Positions 45,955 through 55,324 of a DNA stretch of 64,000 bases are shown here, one piece after another. Source of the stretch: Verrucomicrobiaceae bacterium (GTDB lineage: Bacteria > Verrucomicrobiota > Verrucomicrobiia > Verrucomicrobiales > Verrucomicrobiaceae); assembly GCA_019694165.1 (NCBI GenBank), contig JAIBCL010000019.1, positions 1 through 64,000 on the forward strand, in the 5' to 3' direction. Made by a program: the position numbers and the translations under genes. Numbering within the stretch: the stretch's first letter is position 1; every line of letters begins with the position of its first letter. Under the pieces are notes generated by a model. The model was not told the DNA's origin. It did not search any database and saw only the letters and a list, made by a program, of their open reading frames with translations.

Positions 45955-47448
45955 TTACTTCGCAGCCGCGGGTTCCTTGCGCTGGTCTTTCGGCAACCAG
46001 CCGATCTCGTCCTTCGGGGCCTTCTTTCCGCCGATGAAAATGTCGCCGGTGTCCTTCAGTGTGACGAAGATCAAGAAGCCGAAGAGCATCAGCACACAGG
46101 CCGTCTGCAGCACTTCGAGCGGTCGCGAGCGCAGCGGCCGGCGCCGGATCGCCTCGGCGACGGCCATGGTGATGTGTCCACCGTCCAGCACGGGGAATGG
46201 CAGCAGGTTCATGATGGCGAGGTTCACATTGAGCACCACGCTGAACCAGAGCACCTGTAGAAATGCCTCGGTGTCCTGGAGCAGGTTGTAGTACATGTGC
46301 CCGATGCCCACCGGGCCGCTCATGTGCCCGGGGCTGATGTCTGACTTCGGCGAGAAGAGCTTGCTGATCATGCTCACCATGCTTCGGGCGGCGTCGGACA
46401 CTTGTTCAAAGATGCCGGGGTTTGCCAGCTTCCGCGCGCCGGTGGGATGCCAGGCGATCCCCACCATATACCGCGGCGCCTCTTTGGACTCCCATTTGTC
46501 GGGAATGCGCGGAAGGATCGAGACCGGCATTTCACGATTGTCACGGCGGATGATGATCTCGACGGGTTTGCCCCGGTTCTTCTCCAGATGCTCCGAGAAC
46601 TGAAAGCGGCTGAAAATCGTCTGGCCGTCCATTTTGAGCAGTTCGTCACCCGGTTTCAGGCCGGCCTCCTGCGCCGGGCCGTGCTCCTGCACCGCGCCGA
46701 CCATCGGCGTCTCCTTGCCGGTGATGCCGACTTCGCGCAGGGCAGGCCGCTTGAAGATGCCTTCCCACCACGCGGATGCCTGATCGCCGCCGGCCGCCTT
46801 CTCGGACTGGACGGGCACCGGAGTCGTTTTGCCGTCGCGCTCGATGTCGAAGATGATCTTTTCACCTTCGCTGGAGATGACCCCCCAGCGCACGCTGTCC
46901 ACGAACCCTTCGAAACGCCGGATCGGATGGCCGTCGATGGCCTTGATCACATCCCCCGCCTTCAGCCCCGCTTTTTCCGCCGGGCTGTCCTTCGCCACGT
47001 AGCCGATGGTCGTGGTGACAAAGCTCTCCGTCTGCGGCTTGCCGAGGAAATGCACCAGCGTGGCAAACACACATGCCAGACCGAAGCTGAACAGCGGCCC
47101 CGCAAACGCGACGATGATCTTGTCCAGCGGCGAGATGGGCGGCAGCGGCTCGGTGCTGGTGCTCTCGCCCTCGATGGCATCCATCGGCGCCATCTGCGGC
47201 AGCTTCACAAATCCGCCCGCCGGGATGCTGCCCAGGCCGTACTCCACTCCGTTGATCTTCTTCTTCCAGAGCGGCTTGCCGAACCAGATGTAGAAAGCCT
47301 CCACCTTCAGCCCGCGCCAGCGTGCGGCGAGGAAGTGGCCCCATTCGTGGACGAGGATCATGAGATTGAAGACCAGCAAGACCTCCGCGATGAGGATGAT
47401 GATGCGGAGCGCTTCGCCGAAGGTGCCGAGTGATGAAAGCCAGAGCAT
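45955..47448 (-). CDS. rseP: Site-2 protease, RseP family
   Basis: A 497-residue intramembrane zinc metalloprotease that cleaves anti-sigma factors or signal-peptide remnants. H34-E35-W-G-H38 lies in the first hydrophobic segment, and the third ligand motif LLPFPVLDGGH lies near the C-terminus. Two PDZ domains sit between (DSPAEKAGLKAGDVIKAIDG and GPAQEAGLKPGDELLKMDG). Four membrane spans fit the family. The ATG at 47448 begins just before the first span; upstream codons are Arg/Pro-rich. It heads the operon with ispG and trmB and is divergent from recA. Confidence 0.93.
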   Translation of the reverse strand: MLWLSSLGTFGEALRIIILIAEVLLVFNLMILVHEWGHFLAARWRGLKVEAFYIWFGKPLWKKKINGVEYGLGSIPAGGFVKLPQMAPMDAIEGESTSTEPLPPISPLDKIIVAFAGPLFSFGLACVFATLVHFLGKPQTESFVTTTIGYVAKDSPAEKAGLKAGDVIKAIDGHPIRRFEGFVDSVRWGVISSEGEKIIFDIERDGKTTPVPVQSEKAAGGDQASAWWEGIFKRPALREVGITGKETPMVGAVQEHGPAQEAGLKPGDELLKMDGQTIFSRFQFSEHLEKNRGKPVEIIIRRDNREMPVSILPRIPDKWESKEAPRYMVGIAWHPTGARKLANPGIFEQVSDAARSMVSMISKLFSPKSDISPGHMSGPVGIGHMYYNLLQDTEAFLQVLWFSVVLNVNLAIMNLLPFPVLDGGHITMAVAEAIRRRPLRSRPLEVLQTACVLMLFGFLIFVTLKDTGDIFIGGKKAPKDEIGWLPKDQRKEPAAAK

Positions 47449-47669
47449 GACGGATAAAATGACGGGCGACGCACATCTGCAGCGCGTCGAGTCGCAAATT
47501 CTAACACCGGCTGAATAGAGTGGCAACGGGCGCGGTGGACTTCGCACAGAAAGCGCCATGGGCACCCCACCGAACAGCCCGGGCATTTCAACATTGCACC
47601 GCACCGGGGCTTCTTGTTAAATCAGCGCGCCGCCAGAAAACTGCTTTACTCGCGGAAGTTCGCGGACAG

Positions 47670-47683
47670 TGTTCGCGCGAACA
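47670..47683. promoter_or_regulatory. SOS (LexA) box upstream of recA
   Basis: TGTTCGCGCGAACA is a perfect palindrome that fits TGTTC-N4-GAACA, the LexA motif I recall being reported for Verrucomicrobia. It lies 26 bases before the recA ATG, so LexA bound here could repress recA until DNA damage. Confidence 0.85.
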
Positions 47684-47709
47684 TCAACCCCACACCATCC
47701 CCACCCACC

Positions 47710-48786
47710 ATGGCCAAGTCTCCCGGCAAAGAGTCCGCAGAACCGAACACGAACAAGATCGCCGAGGCACGCGCACGGAATCTAGATCTCGCCATCCAGC
47801 AGATTCAGAAGGACTACGGCGAGGGTGCCATCCTGCGCATGGGCGAGGGGACGAAGACGGACATCAGCGTCATCCCCACTGGCAATGTGCTCATCGACAT
47901 GGCGCTCGGCACCGGTGGTTTCCCGCGCGGACGCATCGTGGAGGTGTACGGCCCGGAGTCGTCCGGCAAGACGACCCTCACGTTGACCGTCATCGCCCAG
48001 GCGCAGCGGGCGGGCGGGCTGGCCGCCTTCATTGACGTGGAGCATGCGCTGGATCCGGGCTACGCGCGCAAGCTCGGCGTGAACATGGAGGAACTGCTCG
48101 TCTCCCAGCCAAGCTCCGGTGAGGAAGCGCTGCGCATCTGCGAGACGCTGGTGCGTTCGAACGCGCTCGATGTCATCGTCGTCGATTCCGTGGCCGCGCT
48201 CGTCACCCGCCAGGAACTGGAAGGAGAGATCGGCGATTCCACCGTGGGCGCGCAGGCCCGTCTCATGAGCGCCGCGCTCAGAAAGCTCACCGCCATCATC
48301 TCCAAAGCGCGCACCTGCTGCGTCTTCACCAACCAGATCCGCGAGAAGATCGGCGTCATGTTTGGCAATCCCGAGACCACGCCCGGAGGCAAGGCGCTCA
48401 AGTTCTACGCCAGCGTGCGCATCGACATCCGCCGCATCGGCGCCATCAAGAACGCGGACGGAACCGTCTCCGGCAACCGCACCCGCGTGAAGGTGGTGAA
48501 GAACAAGCTCGCTCCGCCCTACACGGAGGCGGAGTTCGACATCATGTACAACGAGGGCATCAGCAATGTCGGCTCGCTGCTCGACCTCGCGATGGACTTC
48601 GACATCCTGCAAAAGCGCGGCTCGTGGATCAGCTACAAGGGCACGCAGGTCGCGCAGGGGCGTGATGCCGCCAAGGAGGCGCTGAGAAGCGACCCGAAGC
48701 TGGCGGAGGAAATCGAAGCCGAGGTGAAGGCAAAGCTCCTCGAAAAAGGCGCGCCGGCCAAATCCAAGGGTGGCTCCGCGGATTGA
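47710..48786 (+). CDS. recA: Recombinase RecA
   Basis: A 358-residue RecA, which forms filaments on single-stranded DNA and promotes strand exchange and LexA self-cleavage. Walker A is GPESSGKTT (81-89), followed by [33 protein letters not shown] (Walker B and L1), and the L2 region [23 protein letters not shown]. Both the N-terminal oligomerisation helix and an acidic/Lys C-terminal tail are present. The start at 47710 ([12 protein letters not shown]) fits the family length, and the SOS box precedes it. Confidence 0.97.
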   Translation: MAKSPGKESAEPNTNKIAEARARNLDLAIQQIQKDYGEGAILRMGEGTKTDISVIPTGNVLIDMALGTGGFPRGRIVEVYGPESSGKTTLTLTVIAQAQRAGGLAAFIDVEHALDPGYARKLGVNMEELLVSQPSSGEEALRICETLVRSNALDVIVVDSVAALVTRQELEGEIGDSTVGAQARLMSAALRKLTAIISKARTCCVFTNQIREKIGVMFGNPETTPGGKALKFYASVRIDIRRIGAIKNADGTVSGNRTRVKVVKNKLAPPYTEAEFDIMYNEGISNVGSLLDLAMDFDILQKRGSWISYKGTQVAQGRDAAKEALRSDPKLAEEIEAEVKAKLLEKGAPAKSKGGSAD

Positions 48787-48839
48787 TTGATGCCGGCGTC
48801 CTTGCCAGGCCCTCGCGAACCCGATGACGTCCGCGCCCG

Positions 48840-49841
48840 ATGAACCGCCGGCTCCTTCGGGCGCTCGCCGCGATGTCCTTCATCGCCGCCGCGGCGTTTT
48901 TCGTCCTCTGCTGGCTGGCCTCCTCGCGGCTCATCTGCCCGGCGAGACGCGCGGTGCAGGATTACCACAAGGACATCCTCGAGCACACCCTCGATCATGG
49001 CATGTCCATCGTCAGACAGACCCTGGTCCGCGGTGAGTGGACGGGCACGCCCTGTCTCGTTTGTGAGCCGCTGACGGAACCCGGTGCCGCCGGCAAAGGC
49101 AACAAGCTCCGTACGGAACTGGAGGCGCGAAATGTTCCGGTGCAGTCCTGGGGCCGCATCATTGGCACGCTCGTGCTTTTGCACGGCCATACCGGCAGGA
49201 AGGAGGACCACCTGCCCGTGGCGGAGCGCTTCTGCGCGGCGGGCTTCCGCTGCATATTGATCGATCTCCCGGGCCACGGCGGGCATCCCGCGCCGTTCGC
49301 ATCGTTTGGCTTCCGGGAGACGAGCCTGCCGCTCGCCGCATTGCGCGAGCTGTCGGAATCGCTGCATTTTGAAATGAGGCCCGCCTGTCTCTTCGGTATT
49401 TCGCAAGGCGGTGCCATCGCCCTGCAGGCTGCGGCAGCGGACCCGGGCACATGGAGCGCCGTAGCCGAGCTGTCGTCATTTGCTGATCTAGATGGAGTCA
49501 TCGGCGCGCAGGCGTCCCGTCTGTTCGGACCGCTGCATTCTCCCGCCCGTTTCATCGTGAGCCGGCTCGTGAAGTGGCGCGCGGGTTTCGATCCCGCCGC
49601 GGTGCGTCCGGCAGACGCGGCGGCCTTGCTTGGGTCTGTCCCCGTGCTCATCGGTCACGGCACCGCCGACACCTTCGTGCCGACGGAGCATGCACGGGCG
49701 CTGCTCGCGGCGGTGAAGTCGGAGCGGAAGGAGTTTCTCGAGATTGCCGGCACGGATCACCACGACGTCCTCATTACCTCGCAGCCCGTGTATGCGACGG
49801 TGGCGAAGTTTTTCCTCGAAGCGCTTGCCGCCACCAGATGA
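48840..49841 (+). CDS. Alpha/beta hydrolase, membrane-anchored or secreted
   Basis: A 333-residue protein with an N-terminal hydrophobic segment (residues 8-30) that could be an anchor or uncleaved signal. The hydrolase domain shows LVLLHGHTGRKED, the nucleophile elbow GISQGG (Ser nucleophile), DTFVP following HGTA with the acid Asp, and the catalytic His in TDHHDV. All triad residues appear present. Substrate unknown; esterase or acylaminoacyl peptidase-like activities are possible. It is downstream of recA with a 53-base gap and may be transcribed separately. Confidence 0.85.
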   Translation: MNRRLLRALAAMSFIAAAAFFVLCWLASSRLICPARRAVQDYHKDILEHTLDHGMSIVRQTLVRGEWTGTPCLVCEPLTEPGAAGKGNKLRTELEARNVPVQSWGRIIGTLVLLHGHTGRKEDHLPVAERFCAAGFRCILIDLPGHGGHPAPFASFGFRETSLPLAALRELSESLHFEMRPACLFGISQGGAIALQAAAADPGTWSAVAELSSFADLDGVIGAQASRLFGPLHSPARFIVSRLVKWRAGFDPAAVRPADAAALLGSVPVLIGHGTADTFVPTEHARALLAAVKSERKEFLEIAGTDHHDVLITSQPVYATVAKFFLEALAATR

Positions 49842-49936
49842 GCGGCCGGCAGCGTGCCGTTGCTCGCCGCAAAAACCATCGCTTCACCGATGGTTCCGCG
49901 TGACAAATGCCGCGTTCTGCCTTGTGATCGTGACGC

Positions 49937-51370
49937 ATGAAATTCACGACCCCGATCTTGATCGCCGTCTTGTCGCTCGCCGCATCGTCCGTTTCGCGCG
50001 CGGAGGAAATAAGGCCGAACATCCTCTGGCTCATCGGCGAGGACTTTGGGCCGCACCTCGGCTGCTTCGGCACGAAGGAGGTTAGTTCGCCTGTGCTCGA
50101 TGCGATGGCCCGGCGCGGAATGCTCTTCACGCGCTTCTACACCACCGCTCCGGTGTGTTCGCCGAGCCGCTCAGCCTTCAACACGGGGATGTACCAGACC
50201 ACCATCGGCGCGCACAACCATCGTTCGCATCGCGACGACGGCTACGCGCTGCCCGAGGGTGTCCGGGTCATCAGCGACCGCATGCGCGAGGCGGGCTGGT
50301 TCACCGCGAACGTGGTGGATCTGCCCGAAGCCGCCGGCTTCAAAGGCACCGGCAAAACGGACTGGAACTTCAACCGTGAAGGGCCGCCGTTTGACTCGAA
50401 AAAGTGGGACGACCTGAAGACTCACCAGCCCTTTTACGCACAGCTCAATTTCCAGGAGACACACCGCACCTACCACGCACCGAAGCATGCCGATCCGGCG
50501 AAGGTGGAGATACCGCCCTACTATCCGGATCATCCCGTCACGCGCGAAGACTGGGCGCAGTATCTCGATGCGGCGACGGAAATGGACCGCAAGATCGGCA
50601 TCGTGCTCGACCTGCTCAAGCGCGACGGCCTGCTCGAGAACACGGTCATCTTCTTCTTCGGCGACAACGGCCAGTCGCATGTGCGCGGAAAACAGTTCTG
50701 CTACGAGGAGGGCCTCAATGTGCCGCTCATCATGCAGTGGCCCTCCGCCATCCCCGCACCCGCCGGATTCCAGGCGGGCAAGACGAGCGACCGGCTGCTC
50801 ATGTCCATCGACCTCTGCGCCACCTCGCTTTCACTGGCCGGCATCACGAAGCCCGCAAACATGCAGGGACAGGTCTTTCTCGGCCCCCGGGCCGAAGCGC
50901 CGCGCCAGTACGTCTTCGGCGCGCGGGACCGCTGCGATGAGACCGTCTTCCGCTTCCGTACCGTGCGCGACAAGCGCTGGCGCTACATCCGGAACTTCAC
51001 GCCCGACCGCCCCTTTCTCCAGGCGAACAACTACAAGGAGAAACAGTATCCGGTGTGGAATCTGCTCAAGCAGCTCGCCGCCGAGAACAAGCTCACATCG
51101 CCGCAGGCCTTCCTCACGCAGCCGACGATGCCCGAGGAGGAACTCTACGACATGGAGGCCGACCCGTTTCAGATCAAGAACCTCGTCGCCTCCAACAAGC
51201 CAGCCGACCGTGAAGCGCTGGAGCGCCTGCGCGACGTGCTCGAAGACTGGATCAAGGCGTCCAACGATCAGGGGCGCATCCCCGAGCCGCCCGAAGTCGC
51301 GAAAGCCGTAGGTGCGACCAAGCCGCAGCCGCCGGGCGGAGGCGGGAAGAAAAAGAAGAACAAGAAGTGA
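49937..51370 (+). CDS. Secreted sulfatase, N-sulfoglucosamine sulfohydrolase-like
   Basis: A 477-residue exported sulfatase: signal peptide (about residues 1-21), metal-binding residues in IRPNILWLIGEDFG, the formylglycine motif C74-SPSR, then MYQTTIGAHNHR, which resembles heparan N-sulfatase (SGSH) and related S1 enzymes. FFGDNG and YDMEADPFQIKNL are further family features. It would remove sulfate from an extracellular polysaccharide; the substrate is inferred only. The C-terminus is a Gly/Lys run (GGGGKKKKNKK), like the Lys-rich end of the other sulfatase at 16961. Confidence 0.9.
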   Translation: MKFTTPILIAVLSLAASSVSRAEEIRPNILWLIGEDFGPHLGCFGTKEVSSPVLDAMARRGMLFTRFYTTAPVCSPSRSAFNTGMYQTTIGAHNHRSHRDDGYALPEGVRVISDRMREAGWFTANVVDLPEAAGFKGTGKTDWNFNREGPPFDSKKWDDLKTHQPFYAQLNFQETHRTYHAPKHADPAKVEIPPYYPDHPVTREDWAQYLDAATEMDRKIGIVLDLLKRDGLLENTVIFFFGDNGQSHVRGKQFCYEEGLNVPLIMQWPSAIPAPAGFQAGKTSDRLLMSIDLCATSLSLAGITKPANMQGQVFLGPRAEAPRQYVFGARDRCDETVFRFRTVRDKRWRYIRNFTPDRPFLQANNYKEKQYPVWNLLKQLAAENKLTSPQAFLTQPTMPEEELYDMEADPFQIKNLVASNKPADREALERLRDVLEDWIKASNDQGRIPEPPEVAKAVGATKPQPPGGGGKKKKNKK

Positions 51371-51420
51371 GCGTTGCGCGGCGCACGCCGGCATGTCCTT
51401 TCACATGCGTCGTCACCTCG

Positions 51421-54400
51421 TCATTTCCCGTTCACCTTCATCCACCTCATGCTCTCCATTCCCGACGCAAGCTCGCGCACTTTGATTTCCCACGTTCCGG
51501 GGTCGTCGTTGCTGGCGATGTTGAGGTCGAGGGAGAAGAGGCCGTTCTCGGCGGCATACCAGCCGGAGCCTTCGGCGGTTTTGCCATTGGCATCGCGGAT
51601 GTCCACGCGCACGGGCACGATGGCCTTCATCGGCTTCTCCTGCGTGGTGGTGATCGTGGCTTTGACGGTGACCTTGTTTCCGCTCGTAGCCGTCGGTGGC
51701 ACGTCAAGCGCGATGCCGAGCAGGGGCTTTGGTGTGACCATGAAGATGCGGCCGTCGCAGGGGCCGAGATCGATGGGCCAGCTCACGCTGCCGTTTTCGC
51801 CGCGCTTCGGCACGATGAAGCTGCCGCGTGTGATGTCGTAAACATTGGCCGCTTCTTGTTTGAGCGAAAGCACGCCGCTCGATGGCAGGCCGTTCTCCGT
51901 CACAAGCCCATGCTGGCCGACGTAGTTGCCAAACTCGCGCTTGTCATTCACGACGAAGACATAGAGCGCATCGCCGTAGCGGCGCGTGCGGACGATGATC
52001 TCGGGATTGTCGCACGACGCCTTCTGCGGCAGCGCGAATCCGCCGACTTGTTTGGCTAGCTCGAGCACCTTCGCTTTATCGGTGTCAGCTTTCTTCTCTC
52101 GCTTGAAGCTGGCGAGCAGGTAGTCGGCCTTCAGCGCGGGGCAGAGGAACTCATCGGCGAGGATTTTGCCGCCTTTCTTCTGCCACTCGGCGATGCGGGC
52201 GACGACGCCTTTGGTGAGCACATCGCAATACGGCATCACGAGCACTTTGCGACCGCTGAGGCCGCCTTTGAGCAGCGTCTCCTCGAAGATCACATCGGTC
52301 TGCACATGGGAGTGCTGCAGCGCGAGCCAGACATCGGTGGCCCAGTCCATGTTGCTGCCGTAACCACCGCGACGCGCGAACATTTGCGATGTGAAGCTCT
52401 CGAAGTAGGCCACTTCGCTCCGCTCATCGGGGATCTGCATGAGCGTCGGCCCGAGCGGCTCGATGACATCGTGCAGCAGACCTTTGAGCACGTGGACGGT
52501 ATTCGGATTTGTGTAGCGATACGCGCCGATGCCATCGGTCGGCACGAGCGACTGCCAGCCGTGATACATGATGCCTTGGATCGGCCGCGCGATCTTCGTC
52601 CACAGCGCTTCCCTCAATTGCATCGGTGCGATGGTGATGTAAGCCGCGCCCGGATCGTGATCCTCCCAAGCCACCGGCGTCGCAGGTTTTGCGGCCACGC
52701 TCCTTTGGTCGCTTCCGTCCTTTTTGTCCCTTCCAGCCACCGCCACCGGCGCCGTCTGACTCCGATACCAAATCAACTGCGTCATCTTCATCACGCGCTG
52801 ATTTTTTCCGCTGGCCGCGCTCATCGCGAAGAGCTGATCCGCGCACAGGCCGATGCGCTGCGGATCGGGATACGTGTAGGTCCAGTGCGAAAGCACATCC
52901 ACGCTACCTCCCGCCCCGCTGATGCTCGGCTGCCGCACGGCGGGATCGAAGAACGTCCACAAATCGCGCCGACCGATGGTCTTCACACCTTTGTTCAGCG
53001 CGGAATGCAGCGCATTCCATCCATCGCCCACGGACCAGAACCAGCGGTAGTATTTCAAAATGGGATCGTCATCCGCGACGACACGATCTGCCGGAAAGTC
53101 CTTCAGCTTTGTCCAATCAACGCCGCTGCGCGATGCGACCTCTTTCGGGATGTCGGCATTGGCAAACTTCCGGTAGTTCTCGACGTCCACTGCATTGAAC
53201 GACGGCTGCGAGCCATCGCGCACTTCGGAGTCGATGAGTACCGCGCCGAGCGCGGGATGATCACCGTAAGCCTTCGCCACGCTGCGGCCGACGTTCTCAA
53301 AAAAAGGTGCGAACTCCGGCGTCGAAGCGCAGATGTCCTTCCGCGCATACGGCTTGCCATTCCGATCCACACGCAGGTTCGCCTCCTTGCCTTCGAGAAA
53401 GCTGCCCGGCGACAAACTCGCGATCACCGTGAGATCATTCGCCAGCGCGCGATCGAGACCCTTGCGCTTTTCCGCGATCACCTCCGGCTTCGTCGATGGC
53501 GGCACCGCGCTTTTGGCTTCCCAAATCGAGCCGTAGTCCGCGCCGATGCCGAGACAGTGTGTGAAGCCGATGTCGCGCAGCCGCTCGACTTCATCCGGCC
53601 CCGCGCCCCACATCACCACCGGCATGCGCGGCGCGGGCCGCGGCACGATTTGAAACGACGCGCTCTGCTCCGTCGCGTAATCGCCCGTCTCGAATCGCGC
53701 GCGCAGCTCATATGTCTCGGGCTTCAGCGACGTGTCGATCGTGACCTTCGCCGCGAAGTTTTTGCCCGGTGCGATGTCGGGCACGATGAAGTTTTCGTCC
53801 TTGCCCGCGAAGCTCACGCGCAGCCGCGCGGCCTTCATCGTTTCGCGCCGCAGATTCGTGCAGATCACTTCGACAGGCTTCGCCGTTTCCATGCGACGCC
53901 ACACGCTGCGGCTGCTCGCGATGTCCATTTTCACCCGCTCGAAGCTCAACACGCCGTCGCAGATGCGTACCTCATCGATGAAGCCGGGAAAGCCGCCGTA
54001 ATTGCTGCCGAGTCGGTCACCGATGCTCAGCGGCTTCACGCCCGGCGAGATCGCGCCGTAGCCCGCCAGCTTCGCGCCGCCGAGCGCGGTGCCGTTGAGA
54101 TAAAATCGGCCGTCGCCCGCGCCGTCGTAAGTGAAGGCCACGTGCTGCCAGGCGTCTGTGACGAGCTTGAAGGGCGACGAATGGATGATCTTCGACTCGT
54201 TGCCGAAGCCGAGATTCACCCACATGCGACGCATCCCGCCTTTGTCCGCTTCGCCGATCTGCCATTGGTAGTCGGTCTGATCGACGTACTTTTTATCGAG
54301 CAGGAAGCAGCGCAGCTCCGGCGCAAACTCCGCCTTCGGCTTGATCCACATCTCCAGCGTGAAGGCACCCTTCGGCGACAGCTTCGGCTTCGGTGTCGTC

Positions 54401-54693
54401 GCCGCGCCATGTCGCTTGTCCTGCACCGGAAATCCCGGAAAGCCCTCGATGCCACCGCCGAACTTTCCTTTCGATGCGAGCACCGCGCCTTCGAGCTTGA
54501 GATCGTTCCCCTTGCCCGACGAATCCTTCAGCGCTGCGTCGCCATCAAACTTCCAGCAGCCGAGCACATGCACGCCTGTGAGGTCGTGCTTCTCGTAGCC
54601 GGTTTCCCACGTTTCCTGAAGTGCTGCGTGGAGAAACCACGGAATACACAGAATACACGGAAGGAGTTTCGGGCTGGATTTCTTGATGAGCAT
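51421..54693 (-). CDS. Large secreted LamG plus glycosidase-like protein
   Basis: A 1,090-residue exported protein. Residues about 45-240 form a LamG/concanavalin-like domain (CWKFDGDAALKDSSGKGNDL, FTLEMWIKPKAEF, WQHVAFTYDGAGDGRFYLNG, IDEVRICDG). A region of about 130 residues with beta-sandwich character follows, then a TIM-barrel-like part (about 370-860; VVMWGAGPDEVERLRDIGFTH, LIDSEVRDG, SHWTYTYPDPQRIGL) resembling beta-galactosidase or other GH families, and a C-terminal sandwich. Catalytic acids are not certain. The signal peptide MLIKKSSPKLLPCILCIPWF is encoded within a nonamer repeat (see 54637-54666). An in-frame ATG at 54750 would prefix a short extra segment. Confidence 0.78.
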   Translation of the reverse strand: MLIKKSSPKLLPCILCIPWFLHAALQETWETGYEKHDLTGVHVLGCWKFDGDAALKDSSGKGNDLKLEGAVLASKGKFGGGIEGFPGFPVQDKRHGAATTPKPKLSPKGAFTLEMWIKPKAEFAPELRCFLLDKKYVDQTDYQWQIGEADKGGMRRMWVNLGFGNESKIIHSSPFKLVTDAWQHVAFTYDGAGDGRFYLNGTALGGAKLAGYGAISPGVKPLSIGDRLGSNYGGFPGFIDEVRICDGVLSFERVKMDIASSRSVWRRMETAKPVEVICTNLRRETMKAARLRVSFAGKDENFIVPDIAPGKNFAAKVTIDTSLKPETYELRARFETGDYATEQSASFQIVPRPAPRMPVVMWGAGPDEVERLRDIGFTHCLGIGADYGSIWEAKSAVPPSTKPEVIAEKRKGLDRALANDLTVIASLSPGSFLEGKEANLRVDRNGKPYARKDICASTPEFAPFFENVGRSVAKAYGDHPALGAVLIDSEVRDGSQPSFNAVDVENYRKFANADIPKEVASRSGVDWTKLKDFPADRVVADDDPILKYYRWFWSVGDGWNALHSALNKGVKTIGRRDLWTFFDPAVRQPSISGAGGSVDVLSHWTYTYPDPQRIGLCADQLFAMSAASGKNQRVMKMTQLIWYRSQTAPVAVAGRDKKDGSDQRSVAAKPATPVAWEDHDPGAAYITIAPMQLREALWTKIARPIQGIMYHGWQSLVPTDGIGAYRYTNPNTVHVLKGLLHDVIEPLGPTLMQIPDERSEVAYFESFTSQMFARRGGYGSNMDWATDVWLALQHSHVQTDVIFEETLLKGGLSGRKVLVMPYCDVLTKGVVARIAEWQKKGGKILADEFLCPALKADYLLASFKREKKADTDKAKVLELAKQVGGFALPQKASCDNPEIIVRTRRYGDALYVFVVNDKREFGNYVGQHGLVTENGLPSSGVLSLKQEAANVYDITRGSFIVPKRGENGSVSWPIDLGPCDGRIFMVTPKPLLGIALDVPPTATSGNKVTVKATITTTQEKPMKAIVPVRVDIRDANGKTAEGSGWYAAENGLFSLDLNIASNDDPGTWEIKVRELASGMESMRWMKVNGK
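52701..52734. repeat. Degenerate 9-base repeat inside coding sequence
   Basis: On the plus strand GTC recurs at 52708, 52717 and 52726, exactly nine bases apart, with CTT/TTT-like spacers. On the coding strand this gives the peptide GRDKKDGSDQRS between TAPVAVA and VAAKPATPVAWEDHD. The period is a multiple of three, so the frame is kept. The peptide is low-complexity and lies in a region otherwise like the glycosidase fold. Confidence 0.5.
54637..54666. repeat. Nonamer repeat (xxCACGGAA type) within a signal-peptide sequence
   Basis: Three 9-base units, ACCACGGAA, TACACAGAA, TACACGGAA, then GG. On the minus strand they encode LPCILCIPWF, the hydrophobic core of the signal peptide of the 51421-54693 gene. 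Similar nonamers occur at 54810-54840 and 55325-55399. Confidence 0.8.
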
Positions 54694-54770
54694 GGCGATG
54701 CGAGGAATACAAGACGCAGAGCACATGTATTTCGCCAAACACCCCGCCACCGCAAAGCGCCGCAGTTCAA

Positions 54771-54840
54771 ATTCCGTGCCCTCCGTGGTTCAACCCCATG
54801 CGGTTTGGAAACCACGGAAGGCACGGAATACACGGAAGGA
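54771..54840. repeat. Inverted nonamer repeat, left of GxxExxY gene
   Basis: ATTCCGTGCCCTCCGTGGTT (54771-54790) pairs with 19 of 20 bases of AACCACGGAAGGCACGGAAT (54810-54829) across a 19-base spacer. The right arm continues as nonamer units to 54840 and is followed by GAATTTCGGGCTG, which nearly matches the sequence after the nonamers at 54661-54675. Confidence 0.8.
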
Positions 54841-54895
54841 ATTTCGGGCTGCTGATTTGGATGCCTGACCATGGTCGCCGACGCACGATGCGCGT

Positions 54896-55279
54896 TCATT
54901 TCACGATGCGTTCGATCTGGATGCCGTCGGGGCGGCCGAAGTTGATGAGGAGGCCGAGCTTCATCTGCGTCGCACGGAGGTAGTTGTGAACTTGTGCGCG
55001 ATGTTCGTCCGTCAGCGCCGAGACGGCTTTGATCTCGACGATGATCTTCCCGAACATCACGAAGTCCGGCTGGTATCGAGTTTGCAGTTTTCTTCCCTTG
55101 TATTCGAGTTCCAGCTTCGGCTGGCTCACGAACGACGTCCCGCGCAGCCCAAGCTCAATCTCCAGGCACTCCTGATACACAGCCTCGAGAAACCCGCAGC
55201 CCTTCTCCTTGTAAACCTCGAAGCAGGCGCCGCGAATCTCAAAACTCTCCTCCGGATAAACCAATGTCGTCGTCTTCAT
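54896..55279 (-). CDS. GxxExxY protein, PD-(D/E)xK nuclease fold
   Basis: A 127-residue member of the GxxExxY family (TIGR04256-type). The naming motif is G29-FLE32-AVY35. A nuclease-like core follows: P71-D72 in YQPDFVMFG and E82-I-K84 in IIVEIKAV, the D and ExK of PD-(D/E)xK folds. The function is unproven, though the fold suggests DNA cleavage or binding. It is not in an operon with its neighbours; inverted nonamer repeats lie on both sides (54771-54840 and 55325-55399), suggesting a repeat-associated or mobile cassette (inference). Confidence 0.9.
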   Translation of the reverse strand: MKTTTLVYPEESFEIRGACFEVYKEKGCGFLEAVYQECLEIELGLRGTSFVSQPKLELEYKGRKLQTRYQPDFVMFGKIIVEIKAVSALTDEHRAQVHNYLRATQMKLGLLINFGRPDGIQIERIVK

Positions 55280-55324
55280 AGACCGCCATCAAACCACGCC
55301 GCCGCCCAAAGCCGCAATTCCCAT

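Noticed and set aside
52306..54855. 849-codon plus-strand open frame
   Set aside because: Antisense to the LamG/glycosidase-like gene; composition is typical of a GC-rich shadow frame.
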